From assembly GCA_021810505.1 (NCBI GenBank), contig JAJZIR010000007.1:59880-123879 (forward strand): 64,000 bases of DNA, in the 5' to 3' direction. The stretch comes from a bacterium (GTDB lineage Bacteria; Deinococcota; Deinococci; Deinococcales; Deinococcaceae). Under the pieces are notes generated by a model. The model did not search any database. It was not told the DNA's origin and worked only from the letters and a program-made list of their open reading frames with translations. Position numbers and translations under genes: made by a program. The number at the start of each line of letters is the position of its first letter. Positions within the stretch are counted from its first letter, which is position 1. This document shows, in pieces, positions 29,011 through 37,739 of the stretch.

Positions 29011-32000
29011 GGACCCCGAAGGGACGCCGCTCCAGCTGCGCTGGGCCGCTGGGCTGCTCCAAGAGGTCGGTGGCGCTATCGACCTCCCAGATGGGGCTTT
29101 CCAGGCGGAAACGCCCGCTCCCCCCCAGCTGGTCGTAGATCCGCAAGATCCAGCCCTCCCCGTCCTCGGCGCGCTTGAGCGCGCTCAGGACCGGGGTGTG
29201 CTCAGAGTGCACCCCCTCTAGGCGCAGCCAACCGAAGCTGACCGGTCGCTCCGCAGGGGTCTCTTGCAAGCAGACCCGCAGCGGCGCGTTGAGGTCCAGA
29301 GCCTCCTGGAAAGCCGAGGCCAAGCCGTTGCCCCGGTGGGGATAGAGCGCGTAGCAAAAGCTCTGCCCCCCCTCGTCCGCCAGGGGATCCGGCTGGGTGG
29401 GGCTGCGCAGCAGGCTGAGCGACAGCACCGAGCCCTCGGCGGCGTGCCCGTACTTGCCATCGTTGAGCAGGCTGACCCCATAATCCCCCTCGCTGAGGTC
29501 GGCCAACCGCAGGGCGGGGACCTCGAACTGGGCAGCGTCCCAGGAGGTATTGCGGTGGGTGGGCCGGGTTACCAGGCCGAAGGCGGTCTCAAAGCGGGCC
29601 TGACGGCTTTGAATCGCCAGAGGAAAGTGCGCCTGGACCCAGGTGCGGCGCCTAGAGCAGGTGACCTCGGTCTCGATCGCCAGGCGCCGCGATCCAGCCA
29701 CCAAGCGGTAGCGCTGCTGGATACTCAGGCCGGGAGCCTGGCGCAGAACCTCCACCGACCAGCGGACCGGCCCGCTCTCCAGCTGGCGCACCGAGCTGGC
29801 CACTAGCTCCTCCCCGCTGCGCTGGTCTACGGGATCGACGTCCCAGGCCTCCCAGCTGCGCGGCAGATCGGGGTGGATCCAGATCTGGTTGCCGCGCCCA
29901 GACAGCAGCTCGCGGTCGACCTCTAGATCTCTGACCTGGACCGTCCCGTCCTCTCCCACGACGGCGCGGAGCAGCCCGTTATCGAGGACGCAGCCTTGCT
30001 GGATCTCCCCTGCCTGTGGCGCCGCCCCCGGCCGCAACTCGATGGACAGATATCCGACCGGGGGGACTTCCAAATCGGCCGCGATCACCCAGCCTGACTC
30101 GGTGGCCTGAGCGGGCAGCCGTACCCCGGCGTGCCAAAACTCCAGGTCCCCGCTCCCCAAGGCCGGGATCTCGAGGCGCAGCGGTCTAGGAGTCAAGCTG
30201 AGATTCCAGACGGCCAGCCCAGGCGGGCACAGCGACGCGCTGAGGCGCTGCAGCACCTGATCCCTCAAGCCCTGGGCGATCTCTAAGGCGCTGGACAGCT
30301 CGCTGCGGGCAGTCTGATAGACCGAGGCCACCCCGGAACCGGGCAAGATGTCGTGGAACTCGTTGCGCAAGAGGATCGTCCACAGGGCCAGTAGCCGCTC
30401 GGAGGGGTAAGCACCTCCCAGACAAGCCTGCTCCAGCGAGGCGGCCAATTCGGCCTCGACCAGAGTGGCTTCCAGCTGCCGGTGCAGCTTCTTGATGGCC
30501 GACTGGGTGGTGTAGGTGCCGCGGTGCAGCTCCAGGTATTGCTCCCCAAACCAGGTGGGCAGCTGCTTCCGGCGGGCGAGCCGCGCCATGAAGTCTTCCA
30601 CCCGGCCGTGCTGCAGGGAGGGCAGGCCAGGGAAGCCTTGCAGCTGGCGAGCGCGGTCCAGCATCTCCTCGCTGGGACCTCCGCCGCCGTCACCGTAGCC
30701 GAAGGGAAAGAGGCAGGTCGCTCCGTAGCGCTGGGCTCTATAGCCGGACCAGGTGCGCAGCAGCGATTCCGGATCGACGACGCCGTTGTAGCCATCTACC
30801 GGATTCTCCGGCCCGTGGGAGAGGATGCGGCTGCCGTCGATACCCTCCCATAGATAGGCATCGAAGGGGAAGCGGTTGCTTTCGTTCCAGTGCATCTTGG
30901 TGGTGAAGAAGCCTTGCAGGCCCCCGCCCAGGAAGATCTGGGGAAGGTTTCCAGCGTATCCGAAGCTGTCCGGCAGCCAGGCCACCCTGGCCATCCGCCC
31001 GAAACGCGACTGAAAGTAGCGCTGCCCGTAGAGCAGCTGCCTGGCCCAGGACTCTCCGCTCGGGAGGTTACCGTCGGGTTCGACCCACATCCCCCCTACC
31101 AGCTCCCAACGCCCTTCTGCGACCCGCTGGCGGATCCTCTCGAAGAGCTCGGGATCCTCCTCTTCGATCCAGCGGTAGATCTGGGCGCTGGACTGATTGA
31201 AGTGGAGTTCCGGGAAGCGCTCCATCAGCCGGATGACCGACCAGAAGGTACGCCTAGCCTTGCGGCGGGTTTCGTCAGTCGGCCACAGCCAAGCCAGGTC
31301 GATGTGGGCGTGTCCGGTAAGCAGCAACTGCCCTTCACCGGGATAGCGCTGGCTCAATTCCGCCTGCGCAGCCTGTAAACGCTCCAGGGCGCGCTCTAGA
31401 GCTTCGCGCCGCTCCGTCCACGGCAGGGGCTCACCCCCGAACTGCCAACCTTCCCACAGTTGGCTGCGGGGATCCCCGGTAGCTTGCAGCCGCGCCAGGT
31501 ATCTATCGCTGGGCCACCGGGGCGGCTGCAGCTGCCCTAGGACCTCGCCGAGCAGGTCGCAGAGCTGGCCAGCCAGGTGGGGGTGGCTCGGCGCCAAGGT
31601 CCGCGCTGCGGAGACCCACAGGCTAGCTAGGGCGTGGAGCTGCCTGACCTGAGGATCTGGGCAGAGCAGTTGCGCCACCTCTAACCTCGGGGAAGCTACC
31701 CTGTTTCCAAATAACCCATGGGGCACCGCCTCCAGCCGGATCTCCAGGTCAGCCCCGGGCTGCGCACAGCTTGCGAGGTCAAATTCGCTGTGGAAGGGGT
31801 TAACCCCTCCGAGAACCTGGCGATTGACCGTCAGCAGGGCTTCCCCGCCGACCGACAGCCGCAGCCTAGCCGCGGGCCACTGAGCCGGCCAGGTGGCCTG
31901 AAAGCCCATCCAGGCTCGTTCGCAGTCGACCGGCCAGGCCTCCCCAGGCTGCAGCGCGAGCGAGCGCTGCCCATCGCTGAAGCTCCCCGCAGGAAGCGGC

Positions 32001-32089
32001 TGCCAGCCGGCGTCCCGCCAGCTGGACAGCTCGCGCAGCAGGGCGTCTAGGTGTCCAAGTCGTCTCTCGAGTTCGCTGCTCGTCGCCAT
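28967..32089 (-). CDS. glycoside hydrolase family 38 alpha-mannosidase
   Basis: 1040 aa. Catalytic domain starts GHAHIDLAWLWPTDET (zinc ligands His and Asp, near residue 260), nucleophile segment WLPDSFGYAGNLPQI (near 370), further zinc histidine in the ILPGSGV region, then beta-sandwich domains. Cytoplasmic, no signal peptide. Releases alpha-mannose from oligosaccharides or mannosylated compounds. ATG with GGGAG upstream. Together with GH31 it suggests uptake and use of oligosaccharides or turnover of own glycans. Confidence 0.93.
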   Translation of the reverse strand: MATSSELERRLGHLDALLRELSSWRDAGWQPLPAGSFSDGQRSLALQPGEAWPVDCERAWMGFQATWPAQWPAARLRLSVGGEALLTVNRQVLGGVNPFHSEFDLASCAQPGADLEIRLEAVPHGLFGNRVASPRLEVAQLLCPDPQVRQLHALASLWVSAARTLAPSHPHLAGQLCDLLGEVLGQLQPPRWPSDRYLARLQATGDPRSQLWEGWQFGGEPLPWTERREALERALERLQAAQAELSQRYPGEGQLLLTGHAHIDLAWLWPTDETRRKARRTFWSVIRLMERFPELHFNQSSAQIYRWIEEEDPELFERIRQRVAEGRWELVGGMWVEPDGNLPSGESWARQLLYGQRYFQSRFGRMARVAWLPDSFGYAGNLPQIFLGGGLQGFFTTKMHWNESNRFPFDAYLWEGIDGSRILSHGPENPVDGYNGVVDPESLLRTWSGYRAQRYGATCLFPFGYGDGGGGPSEEMLDRARQLQGFPGLPSLQHGRVEDFMARLARRKQLPTWFGEQYLELHRGTYTTQSAIKKLHRQLEATLVEAELAASLEQACLGGAYPSERLLALWTILLRNEFHDILPGSGVASVYQTARSELSSALEIAQGLRDQVLQRLSASLCPPGLAVWNLSLTPRPLRLEIPALGSGDLEFWHAGVRLPAQATESGWVIAADLEVPPVGYLSIELRPGAAPQAGEIQQGCVLDNGLLRAVVGEDGTVQVRDLEVDRELLSGRGNQIWIHPDLPRSWEAWDVDPVDQRSGEELVASSVRQLESGPVRWSVEVLRQAPGLSIQQRYRLVAGSRRLAIETEVTCSRRRTWVQAHFPLAIQSRQARFETAFGLVTRPTHRNTSWDAAQFEVPALRLADLSEGDYGVSLLNDGKYGHAAEGSVLSLSLLRSPTQPDPLADEGGQSFCYALYPHRGNGLASAFQEALDLNAPLRVCLQETPAERPVSFGWLRLEGVHSEHTPVLSALKRAEDGEGWILRIYDQLGGSGRFRLESPIWEVDSATDLLEQPSGPAQLERRPFGVLSLRLRRTGAAAGR

Positions 32090-32141
32090 GGCGACTCCCT
32101 TGTACCATGCCGTGCCCGTACCGGTACCGCGGGGGCTGCGG

Positions 32142-32147
32142 TAAGAT
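32142..32147 (+). promoter_or_regulatory. leaderless -10 box of trpF
   Basis: TAAGAT 7 nt before the GTG start at 32155. Confidence 0.5.
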
Positions 32148-32154
32148 CGCGGAA

Positions 32155-32802
32155 GTGCTGCGATCTCCCGCCCCCTCCCGCCCCATCCAGATCAAGATCT
32201 GCGGCCTCTGCCGCGCCGAGGACGCCTGGCTCGCGGCTCAACTCGGCGCGGATCTGCTGGGCTTCGTGATGGCCCAGAGCCCCAGGCAGGTTACCCCACG
32301 GGAAGCGCGGCGCCTGCACCAGGGACTGTCCACGCCCAGCGTCGGTGTCTTCGTGGAGACTGACTTAGACGCTGTCCTGCGCGACGCAGAGGCTGCCGGT
32401 GTCGAACGCGTCCAGATCCACGGGCAGAGGAGCGCCGCGTGGCTGCGCGACCTGGGGCAGTTCTATCCCGTACTCCAGGTCCTGGGACCCGGCGAACGGG
32501 GACCTGCCTCCCCAGTGGGAGAGCTCATGCTCGACGCCTCTCAGCCCGGGTCGGGAGAGCCGCTCAACTGGTCAGCGATCCAACAAGATCCTCCAGCCGA
32601 GCGTTTCTGGCTGGCTGGAGGACTCTCGGCGGAGATCGTCGGCCGAGCGATCGCCGAGCTAGCCCCCCACCTGATCGGGGTAGACGCCTCCAGCCGCTTG
32701 GAGCGCTATCCCGGCGCCAAGGACCCAGCGCGGTTGGCCCAATTCATCGCCGCCGTCCGCAGAGAGTCAGCGAAGTTATCCACCGAGTTATCCACAGGTT
32801 GA
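32155..32802 (+). CDS. trpF: phosphoribosylanthranilate isomerase
   Basis: 215 aa from GTG 32155 (an ATG at 32107 lies upstream of the -10 box and is unlikely). TrpF marks: IKICGLCRAEDA near residues 11-22 (catalytic Cys), LMLDASQPGSGEPLNW (general acid Asp and phosphate loop), WLAGGLSAEIV and GVDASSRLERYPGAKD. Third step of tryptophan synthesis from chorismate. No other trp gene is near. Its last codons contain two DnaA boxes of the origin-like region. Confidence 0.92.
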   Translation: MLRSPAPSRPIQIKICGLCRAEDAWLAAQLGADLLGFVMAQSPRQVTPREARRLHQGLSTPSVGVFVETDLDAVLRDAEAAGVERVQIHGQRSAAWLRDLGQFYPVLQVLGPGERGPASPVGELMLDASQPGSGEPLNWSAIQQDPPAERFWLAGGLSAEIVGRAIAELAPHLIGVDASSRLERYPGAKDPARLAQFIAAVRRESAKLSTELSTG

Positions 32803-33127
32803 GCGCTCTTCTGTGGATAACTCGGCACACCGCCGTCCGGGGCGCAGTCAAATAGATCGTCTGGGACAATATATACCAGAAAGTACTGATGTGGACGTAG
32901 TTTTCCGGAGGGGCCTTTCCTGTGGATAAATTGCGCGCGGGGCCAGGCTGCGCTAGCTGACCTGGAAGCCCAACCGCCCCAAGATCTCCTCCAGCTCTTC
33001 GGCCGAATCGTAATAGATCTGCAGGACCCCACGGTCCAGCGCCGAGACCAACACTCTGGTCCCGAGCTGGCGGGATAGCTCGAGCGAGGTGGACGTAGTT
33101 TTCCGGAGGGGCCTTTCCTGTGGATAA
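32776..33127. other. origin-like region with five DnaA boxes
   Basis: DnaA boxes: TTATCCACC 32776-32784, TTATCCACA 32788-32796, and inverted TGTGGATAA at 32812-32820, 32921-32929 and 33119-33127 (the last two are copies made by the 198-bp duplication). Between boxes 3 and 4 lies an AT-rich patch (about 32849-32890, with AATATATACC) suited to unwinding in this GC-rich genome. parB, parA and rsmG follow, the usual neighbours of bacterial oriC. dnaA and dnaN are not in the window, so this could also be a DnaA-titrating site. Confidence 0.65.
32891..33088 (+). repeat. 198-bp perfect tandem repeat, copy 1 (outer)
   Basis: Identical to 33089-33286. It holds a second copy of the parB 3' end (45 codons, antisense here) and of the parB downstream DnaA box. 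Exact junction: copy 1 ends at 33088 and copy 2 starts at 33089. Confidence 0.95.
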
Positions 33128-33286
33128 ATTGCGCGCGGGGCCAGGCTGCGCTAGCTGACCTGGAAGCCCAACCGCCCCAAGATCTCCTCCAGCTCTTCGG
33201 CCGAATCGTAATAGATCTGCAGGACCCCACGGTCCAGCGCCGAGACCAACACTCTGGTCCCGAGCTGGCGGGATAGCTCGAGCGAG
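33089..33286 (+). repeat. 198-bp perfect tandem repeat, copy 2 (includes parB 3' end)
   Basis: The copy that contains the functional parB terminus (stop at 33151-33153). No difference from copy 1 is seen in 198 bases, so the event is recent, under exchange, or an assembly artefact. Confidence 0.95.
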
Positions 33287-33987
33287 AGGGCTTGGCCTTC
33301 TGCCCGGCCAGCGTGGCTCCGGCTGGGCCTAGCCTGCTCCGGGAGCTGGTTTCCGCGGTGCACCAGCTGCTCGGCCTGGCGCACGGTGAGCTGGTGCCGG
33401 AGGATCTGTTCCAGGGCCCACTCCCGGTCTTCCGCAGCCTGAGCCAAGATGGCCCTGGCGTGCCCGGGGGTGATCCGGTCCTGCTCTAAAGCCTCCAGCG
33501 CCCCATCCGGCAATTCCAGCAGCCTCAGGGCATTGGTGATAGTGCTCCGCGCCTTGGAGACCGACTCGGCGATCTGGGCATGGGTCATCCCCTGCTCGGC
33601 CAGCGCCTGGTACGCCCTAGCCTCCTCGATCGGCGTGAGATCCTCTCGCTGCAGGTTCTCGACGATGGCGATCTGCAGGGCCTCCAGGTCAGAGAGCTCC
33701 TTCACCACCACCGGAACGCTGCCGAGGCCAGCCATCTTGGCCGCCCTCCAGCGGCGCTCGCCAGCAACGATTTCGAAGCGGTCCGCGACAGGTCGCACCA
33801 GCAATGGCTGCAGGACGCCCTGCCGGCGAATGCTCTCCGAGAGGTCGGTGAGCGCAGCAGCGTCGTAATGCTGCCTGGGTTGATAAGGAGACGGGAGAAT
33901 CTGATCGATCGCGAGTACCTGGGGTTGCAAACTAGGACCCGGGATCAACGATTCAAGGCCGCGACCCAAACTCAAGCGCTTTGACAC
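33151..33987 (-). CDS. parB: chromosome partitioning protein ParB (Spo0J)
   Basis: 278 aa. Starts SKRLSLGRGLESLIP, then the ParB/Srx CTP-binding domain with VAGERRWRAAKMAG (GERRxR box), an HTH (MTHAQIAESVSKARSTITN) that reads parS, and a C-terminal dimer domain ending EEILGRLGFQVS. Overlaps parA by 35 bp. The 198-bp tandem duplication starts inside its 3' end, leaving an untranslated second copy of the last 45 codons downstream. Confidence 0.95.
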   Translation of the reverse strand: MSKRLSLGRGLESLIPGPSLQPQVLAIDQILPSPYQPRQHYDAAALTDLSESIRRQGVLQPLLVRPVADRFEIVAGERRWRAAKMAGLGSVPVVVKELSDLEALQIAIVENLQREDLTPIEEARAYQALAEQGMTHAQIAESVSKARSTITNALRLLELPDGALEALEQDRITPGHARAILAQAAEDREWALEQILRHQLTVRQAEQLVHRGNQLPEQARPSRSHAGRAEGQALSLELSRQLGTRVLVSALDRGVLQIYYDSAEELEEILGRLGFQVS

Positions 33988-34735
33988 GCGAGATAACCTC
34001 CTCGGCGAGCTGCTGGTAAGCTATCGCCCCAGCCGTGCGCGGTGCGTAGGCACCGATGGGCGCACCGAAGCTGGGCGACTCGGACAGCTTGGTATTCCTA
34101 GGAACGACGGTGCGGAAGACCAGGTGGCGGAAGTGATCCCTGACGTTCTGCTCGACCTGCCTGGCCAGGTTCACCCGCCGGTCGACCATGGTCATCAGGA
34201 TCCCCAGCGTACCCAGGGAGGGGTTCAGGGATTGGCGCACCCGCTGGCTGCTCTGTAGAAGGTGCGCGATTCCCTCCAGGGCGTAGTACTCGGCCTGAAC
34301 CGGCACCACCAAGCTGTCGGCGGCTGCGAGGGCGTTGATCGACAGGGGGCCTAGGCTAGGGGGTGGGTCGATGATCGCGTACTCGAAATCTCGCTTCTGA
34401 TCCACCGACTCGAGGACCCTGGCCAGGGCCAGCGGCTCTCGGGCTAGGTCGATGGTCGCGCCGGCTAGGTCCGGCGTAGCCGGCAGGATGCTGAGCCGGG
34501 GATAGCTGGTGGTCTCGACGCAGCTCGTCGCCGACTGCGGGTCGAGAAGGGCTCGGTAGGTTCCGGAATCAGCCTCGGCTGGGCGCACCCCCAACCCGCT
34601 GCTAGCGTTCGCCTGGGGGTCTAAATCGACCAACAGCACTGTATGGCCGGCCATAGCTAGGAAGTGGGCGAGGTTGACGGCGGTGGTGGTCTTGCCTACC
34701 CCGCCCTTCTGGTTGACCAGAGCGATCTTCTTCAC
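33953..34735 (-). CDS. parA: chromosome partitioning ATPase ParA (Soj)
   Basis: 260 aa deviant-Walker ATPase. P-loop NQKGGVGKTTTAVNLA (residues about 8-23), Walker A' LLVDLDPQANAS, and IIDPPPSLG. Binds DNA in the ATP state and helps ParB-parS segregation and DnaA control. Start overlaps the rsmG stop by 4 bp. Confidence 0.96.
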   Translation of the reverse strand: MKKIALVNQKGGVGKTTTAVNLAHFLAMAGHTVLLVDLDPQANASSGLGVRPAEADSGTYRALLDPQSATSCVETTSYPRLSILPATPDLAGATIDLAREPLALARVLESVDQKRDFEYAIIDPPPSLGPLSINALAAADSLVVPVQAEYYALEGIAHLLQSSQRVRQSLNPSLGTLGILMTMVDRRVNLARQVEQNVRDHFRHLVFRTVVPRNTKLSESPSFGAPIGAYAPRTAGAIAYQQLAEEVISRVKALEFGSRP

Positions 34736-35355
34736 AGCAGCGCCTCGGCTGGCTCAGAGAACTGCAGGTGGATCAGCGCGCTATCGCCGGTGACAGCCGA
34801 GGCAGCCACGACCAGGGCAGCCGCTCCAGCTGCGCTGCCTGGTCCCAGCTCCGAGAAAGGACTCCAGGCAAGCGGCCGCCGGATGAGCAAGTGCCAAGGC
34901 GGCGCGGTCACCCCGCCGAGGGCTTGCAGCAGGGCCTGTAGGCTGCCGACCGCCTGCGCGGTGATCCAGTGGAACTGCCTGCCACAGCGGCGCGCCTCCC
35001 TGGCGATGACCCAGGCGTTGCTCAGCCCCAGCTGCCCGACTGCCAGCCTTAGAAAAGCTGCCCGGCGCTGCCGGATCTCGCAGAGGTAGATCTTGAGGTC
35101 CGGTCTGAGTTGGGCCAAAGGAATCCCTGGGAGCCCGGCGCCCGATCCCAGGTCCAGGACCTCAACCCCCAGGGGGAGCTGTTCGGCGCAGAGCCTGGCG
35201 ACCGCCACGGCGCCGTCCCAGTCGGCCAGCAGGCTGGGTCCGACCAGGTTCAGCGTTCCCGAATAGCGCGCCACCAGCTCCTTGAAGGAGGGTTTCACGT
35301 GCAACCCCGCTGCGGCCAGCCGGAGGCCACAAAGCTCTCGGGGATTCGCCCCCAC
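34732..35355 (-). CDS. rsmG: 16S rRNA (guanine527-N7)-methyltransferase RsmG
   Basis: 207 aa from GTG 35355. SAM site VLDLGSGAGLPGIPLAQLRP, then IYLCEIRQRRAAFLR and the AREAR segment. rsmG-parA-parB is the classic near-origin order. A second start at GTG 35298 would give 188 aa and would be coupled to a 32-codon leaderless frame, so the start is uncertain; I prefer 35355 because the extra helix fits the family N-terminus. A parS-like site lies in its first codons. Confidence 0.88.
   Translation of the reverse strand: MGANPRELCGLRLAAAGLHVKPSFKELVARYSGTLNLVGPSLLADWDGAVAVARLCAEQLPLGVEVLDLGSGAGLPGIPLAQLRPDLKIYLCEIRQRRAAFLRLAVGQLGLSNAWVIAREARRCGRQFHWITAQAVGSLQALLQALGGVTAPPWHLLIRRPLAWSPFSELGPGSAAGAAALVVAASAVTGDSALIHLQFSEPAEALL
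35291..35306. promoter_or_regulatory. parS-like ParB binding site
   Basis: GGTTTCACGTGCAACC agrees with the bacterial parS consensus TGTTTCACGTGAAACA at 13 of 16 positions, including the whole GTTTCACGTG core. It lies inside the start of rsmG, 1.3 kb from parB. No other close match was noticed in the window. Confidence 0.65.
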
Positions 35356-35384
35356 AGCGAGGCCGGGTATATCGGGGGGTTTCT

Positions 35385-35403
35385 CTGGACCATGGAGGTC
35401 CAG
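35385..35403. promoter_or_regulatory. inverted repeat at the rsmG-parA-parB promoter
   Basis: CTGGACC (35385-35391) and GGTCCAG (35397-35403) with a 5-nt centre, directly downstream of and touching the -10 box. Possible operator for autoregulation. Confidence 0.4.
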
Positions 35404-35430
35404 TCTAGCCTGCCAGCTCCGGATTTTCCA
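35402..35430 (-). promoter_or_regulatory. promoter of rsmG-parA-parB
   Basis: -35 TGGAAA (35430-35425), 17-bp spacer, -10 TAGACT (35407-35402) on the minus strand. An ATG lies 8 nt after the -10 and opens a 32-codon frame ending in GTGA at 35298-35295. Confidence 0.55.
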
Positions 35431-35448
35431 TGATCGTCCCGGTAGGGC

Positions 35449-37305
35449 CTACTCCGCCGGCCAACCTGGCAGCGGGTTGGCCAAAAACGCCTTGATCGTC
35501 CGGGCAGCCGCCGAGTTCATCCCAGGTAGTCCGGAGATGTCCTCTAGAGACGCACCGGCGATGTCATCGAGGCTGGTGAAGTGCTCGAGCAGGATCTTCT
35601 GGCGCTGTGGCCCGATCCCCGGCAGGCCGCTTAGGCTGCTCTGGAACATCCCGGTTCTGCGCAGCGCCCGGTGGTATTCCACAGCGTGGCGGTGGACCTC
35701 ATCTCGGACAGCGATCAGCATGCGCAGCGCTGGGTGGGTGAGCGCCAGGTGCAGCTCCCGGTCTTCGGCGAGCCTGTGTCCGCTGCCTAGCCACCACTGG
35801 GCCCCTAGGGGCGAGGGGAGCACGATGGTCTCGGCTCGCTTGGCTAGCCCCACCAGCGGGATCTGCAACTTCAGCTCCCGCAGAGCATCCAAGGCGGCGC
35901 GCACCTGCCCGTGCCCCCCGTCGATCAGAATCAGGTCAGGGAGGGGAAGCTTGTCGCCCAAGCTTCCCGCAAATCTGCGCAGCAGGGTCTGGTGCATGGC
36001 CTGGTAGTCGTCAGGATGCTCCAGACCGCGGACCTTGAAGCGGCGATGCTGCCCACGGCGCGACCGCCCCCCCTCGAACACCACCATTCCAGAGACGATG
36101 TGTTGGCCGAACAGGTTGGAATTGTCGAAACCCTCGATCCGCCAGGGCCGTTCCGCCAGGGCCAGTTCCTGGGCTAGAGCTTCCAGGCCCGGATGCTCTC
36201 CCCGCCGCTCCAAGACCTGGAGCTCGCTGTCCAGGCTGGCTTGGGCATTTTTCTGGGCCAGGTCGAGCAGATCTCGCTTTTTCCCCCGAACGGGGTAGTG
36301 GATCCGCAGGGAGGACCCTCGCTGTTCGCTCAGGACAGCTTCCCAGAAGTCGCGCTCGCTGAGGCGAGCTGGGAGGAGCAGGGTCTCGGGAAGCTGGGTG
36401 TACTGGCGGTATTGGTCGCGCAGGAACGCCCCCACGATCTCTTCAGGGGCCGCTTCTTCCGCTCCGACCAGGTAGTGTTTGTCCCTCCCGACCACGCGGC
36501 CGTCGCGGACGCGGAAGAGCTGGACCATAGCGTGGTGGCCCGCCGATGCGAAACCCAGCACATCCAGGTCCCCTAAGTTCGATGACACCGCGGCCTGCTC
36601 TGCGGTGAACATCGCCTCGACAGCCCTGAGCTGATCGCGGATCCTAGCCGCCTGTTCGAAGTTCCTGGCCTGGGCAGCCGCCCGCATCTCGGCCTGCAGG
36701 CGGCGGACCAACAGATCGACGTGACCCTCCAGCAGCTTGTGGACGTCGTCGACAGCCGATCCGTAAACTCGGGGGTCGGCCCGACCGTTGCAGGGTGCCA
36801 GGCAGCGTCCCATGTGAAAGTTCAGGCAAGGCCGGGCGCGGGATTGCATCGGCAAACCGCTGTTCTTGCGCAGCAGGAAGTGCGTGTCGATCAGGGCTTT
36901 GATCCTCTTGACCGCACTCCCATCCGGATAGGGACCGAAGTAGCTGCCTCCATCCTTGAGGACCCTTCGGGTGATGACCAGCATGGGGAAAGGTTCGTAG
37001 GTAAGTTTGAGAAAAGGGTAGTGCTTGTCATCCTTAAGCAAGACATTGTAGTGAGGTCGGTATTGTTTGATCAGGTTGGCCTCGAGGACCAAGGCCTCGA
37101 CCGGGTTGCGGGTAGTGATGAAGTCGAGGCTAGCAGCTTCCGCGCTGAAACGCGCCGACTTCCCACCAGCCTTGAAGTGCTGGTGGACTCTGGCCCGCAA
37201 ATCTTGCGCCTTGCCGATGTAGACAGGCGCCCCGTCGCTGCCCTTGAAGAGGTAGACCCCGCTGTGGTTGGGTAGGACAGGCAAGTCCTCGACGCGCATC
37301 GGCAT
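35449..37305 (-). CDS. uvrC: excinuclease ABC subunit C
   Basis: 618 aa. GIY-YIG nuclease domain at residues about 10-90 ([20 protein letters not shown]), cysteine/UVR region, RNase H-like endonuclease domain ([23 protein letters not shown]) and C-terminal helix-hairpin-helix pair ([16 protein letters not shown]). Makes both incisions in nucleotide excision repair with UvrB. A consensus TTGACA (37336-37331) lies upstream; given its spacing, the second ATG at 37299 could be a leaderless start. Confidence 0.96.
   Translation of the reverse strand: MPMRVEDLPVLPNHSGVYLFKGSDGAPVYIGKAQDLRARVHQHFKAGGKSARFSAEAASLDFITTRNPVEALVLEANLIKQYRPHYNVLLKDDKHYPFLKLTYEPFPMLVITRRVLKDGGSYFGPYPDGSAVKRIKALIDTHFLLRKNSGLPMQSRARPCLNFHMGRCLAPCNGRADPRVYGSAVDDVHKLLEGHVDLLVRRLQAEMRAAAQARNFEQAARIRDQLRAVEAMFTAEQAAVSSNLGDLDVLGFASAGHHAMVQLFRVRDGRVVGRDKHYLVGAEEAAPEEIVGAFLRDQYRQYTQLPETLLLPARLSERDFWEAVLSEQRGSSLRIHYPVRGKKRDLLDLAQKNAQASLDSELQVLERRGEHPGLEALAQELALAERPWRIEGFDNSNLFGQHIVSGMVVFEGGRSRRGQHRRFKVRGLEHPDDYQAMHQTLLRRFAGSLGDKLPLPDLILIDGGHGQVRAALDALRELKLQIPLVGLAKRAETIVLPSPLGAQWWLGSGHRLAEDRELHLALTHPALRMLIAVRDEVHRHAVEYHRALRRTGMFQSSLSGLPGIGPQRQKILLEHFTSLDDIAGASLEDISGLPGMNSAAARTIKAFLANPLPGWPAE
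35944..35968. repeat. 10-bp inverted repeat inside uvrC
   Basis: GGGAAGCTTG and CAAGCTTCCC separated by 5 nt. Short member of the palindrome set described in the findings. Confidence 0.8.
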
Positions 37306-37384
37306 TTACTCTTCTGGACCAGCGCGCAGTTGTCAAGGACGCGGATCTCCGAATCAGGGACTCCAGGGACTAGGGGGTACCGCC

Positions 37385-37645
37385 TTACTCCAGTTGGAGC
37401 AGGTTAGGGCCTTTCTCGGACAGCTCGCGGTTCTTGGCCACGTAGGCGATCCACTTCTCGGGGAGGTCTTCTTCGGGGTAGATCGCCGAGACCGGGCAGG
37501 CGGGGACGCAGGCCCCGCAGTCGATGCACTCGTCGGGGTGGATGTAGAGTTGGTCGCTGCTCTCGTAAATACACTCCACCGGGCAGACTTCCTGACAACT
37601 CCGGTCCTTGGTCCCGATGCACGGCTCCGCGATGATGTGTGGCAC
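37385..37645 (-). CDS. seven-iron ferredoxin (3Fe-4S plus 4Fe-4S)
   Basis: 86 aa, GTG start with AGGAGG 6 nt before. Cysteines C9, C17 and C50 fit the 3Fe-4S site, and C21, C40, C43 and C46 the 4Fe-4S site; the order and the EECIDCGACVPACPV-like stretch match Thermus thermophilus ferredoxin closely. Small soluble electron carrier. Divergent from the Crp-type regulator. Confidence 0.96.
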   Translation of the reverse strand: MPHIIAEPCIGTKDRSCQEVCPVECIYESSDQLYIHPDECIDCGACVPACPVSAIYPEEDLPEKWIAYVAKNRELSEKGPNLLQLE

Positions 37646-37692
37646 TATAACCTCCTGCCTCTTACCCTAGGGGGTGCGGCCCAGCAAGTCCA

Positions 37693-37704
37693 TGACCGCG
37701 GTCA
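37693..37704. promoter_or_regulatory. Crp-type palindrome upstream of the Crp-family gene
   Basis: TGACCGCGGTCA, a perfect 12-bp palindrome with the TGA-N6-TCA core of Crp/Fnr sites. Its centre (37698.5) lies 41.5 bp before the leaderless start at 37740, the classic class II activator position. It is also in the intergenic region of the divergent ferredoxin gene. Confidence 0.5.
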
Positions 37705-37727
37705 AGGGCCAGACCAAAACCTTGCAG

Positions 37728-37733
37728 TAGGCT
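37728..37733 (+). promoter_or_regulatory. leaderless -10 box of the Crp-family gene
   Basis: TAGGCT 6 nt before GTG 37740. No clear -35, in keeping with an activator-dependent promoter. Confidence 0.45.
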
Positions 37734-37739
37734 GACTGC

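Noticed and set aside
32706..33230. 174-aa minus-strand frame with a repeated peptide
   Set aside because: The repetition is just the 198-bp tandem duplication (a multiple of three) read out of frame across parB; the parB frame is the conserved one.
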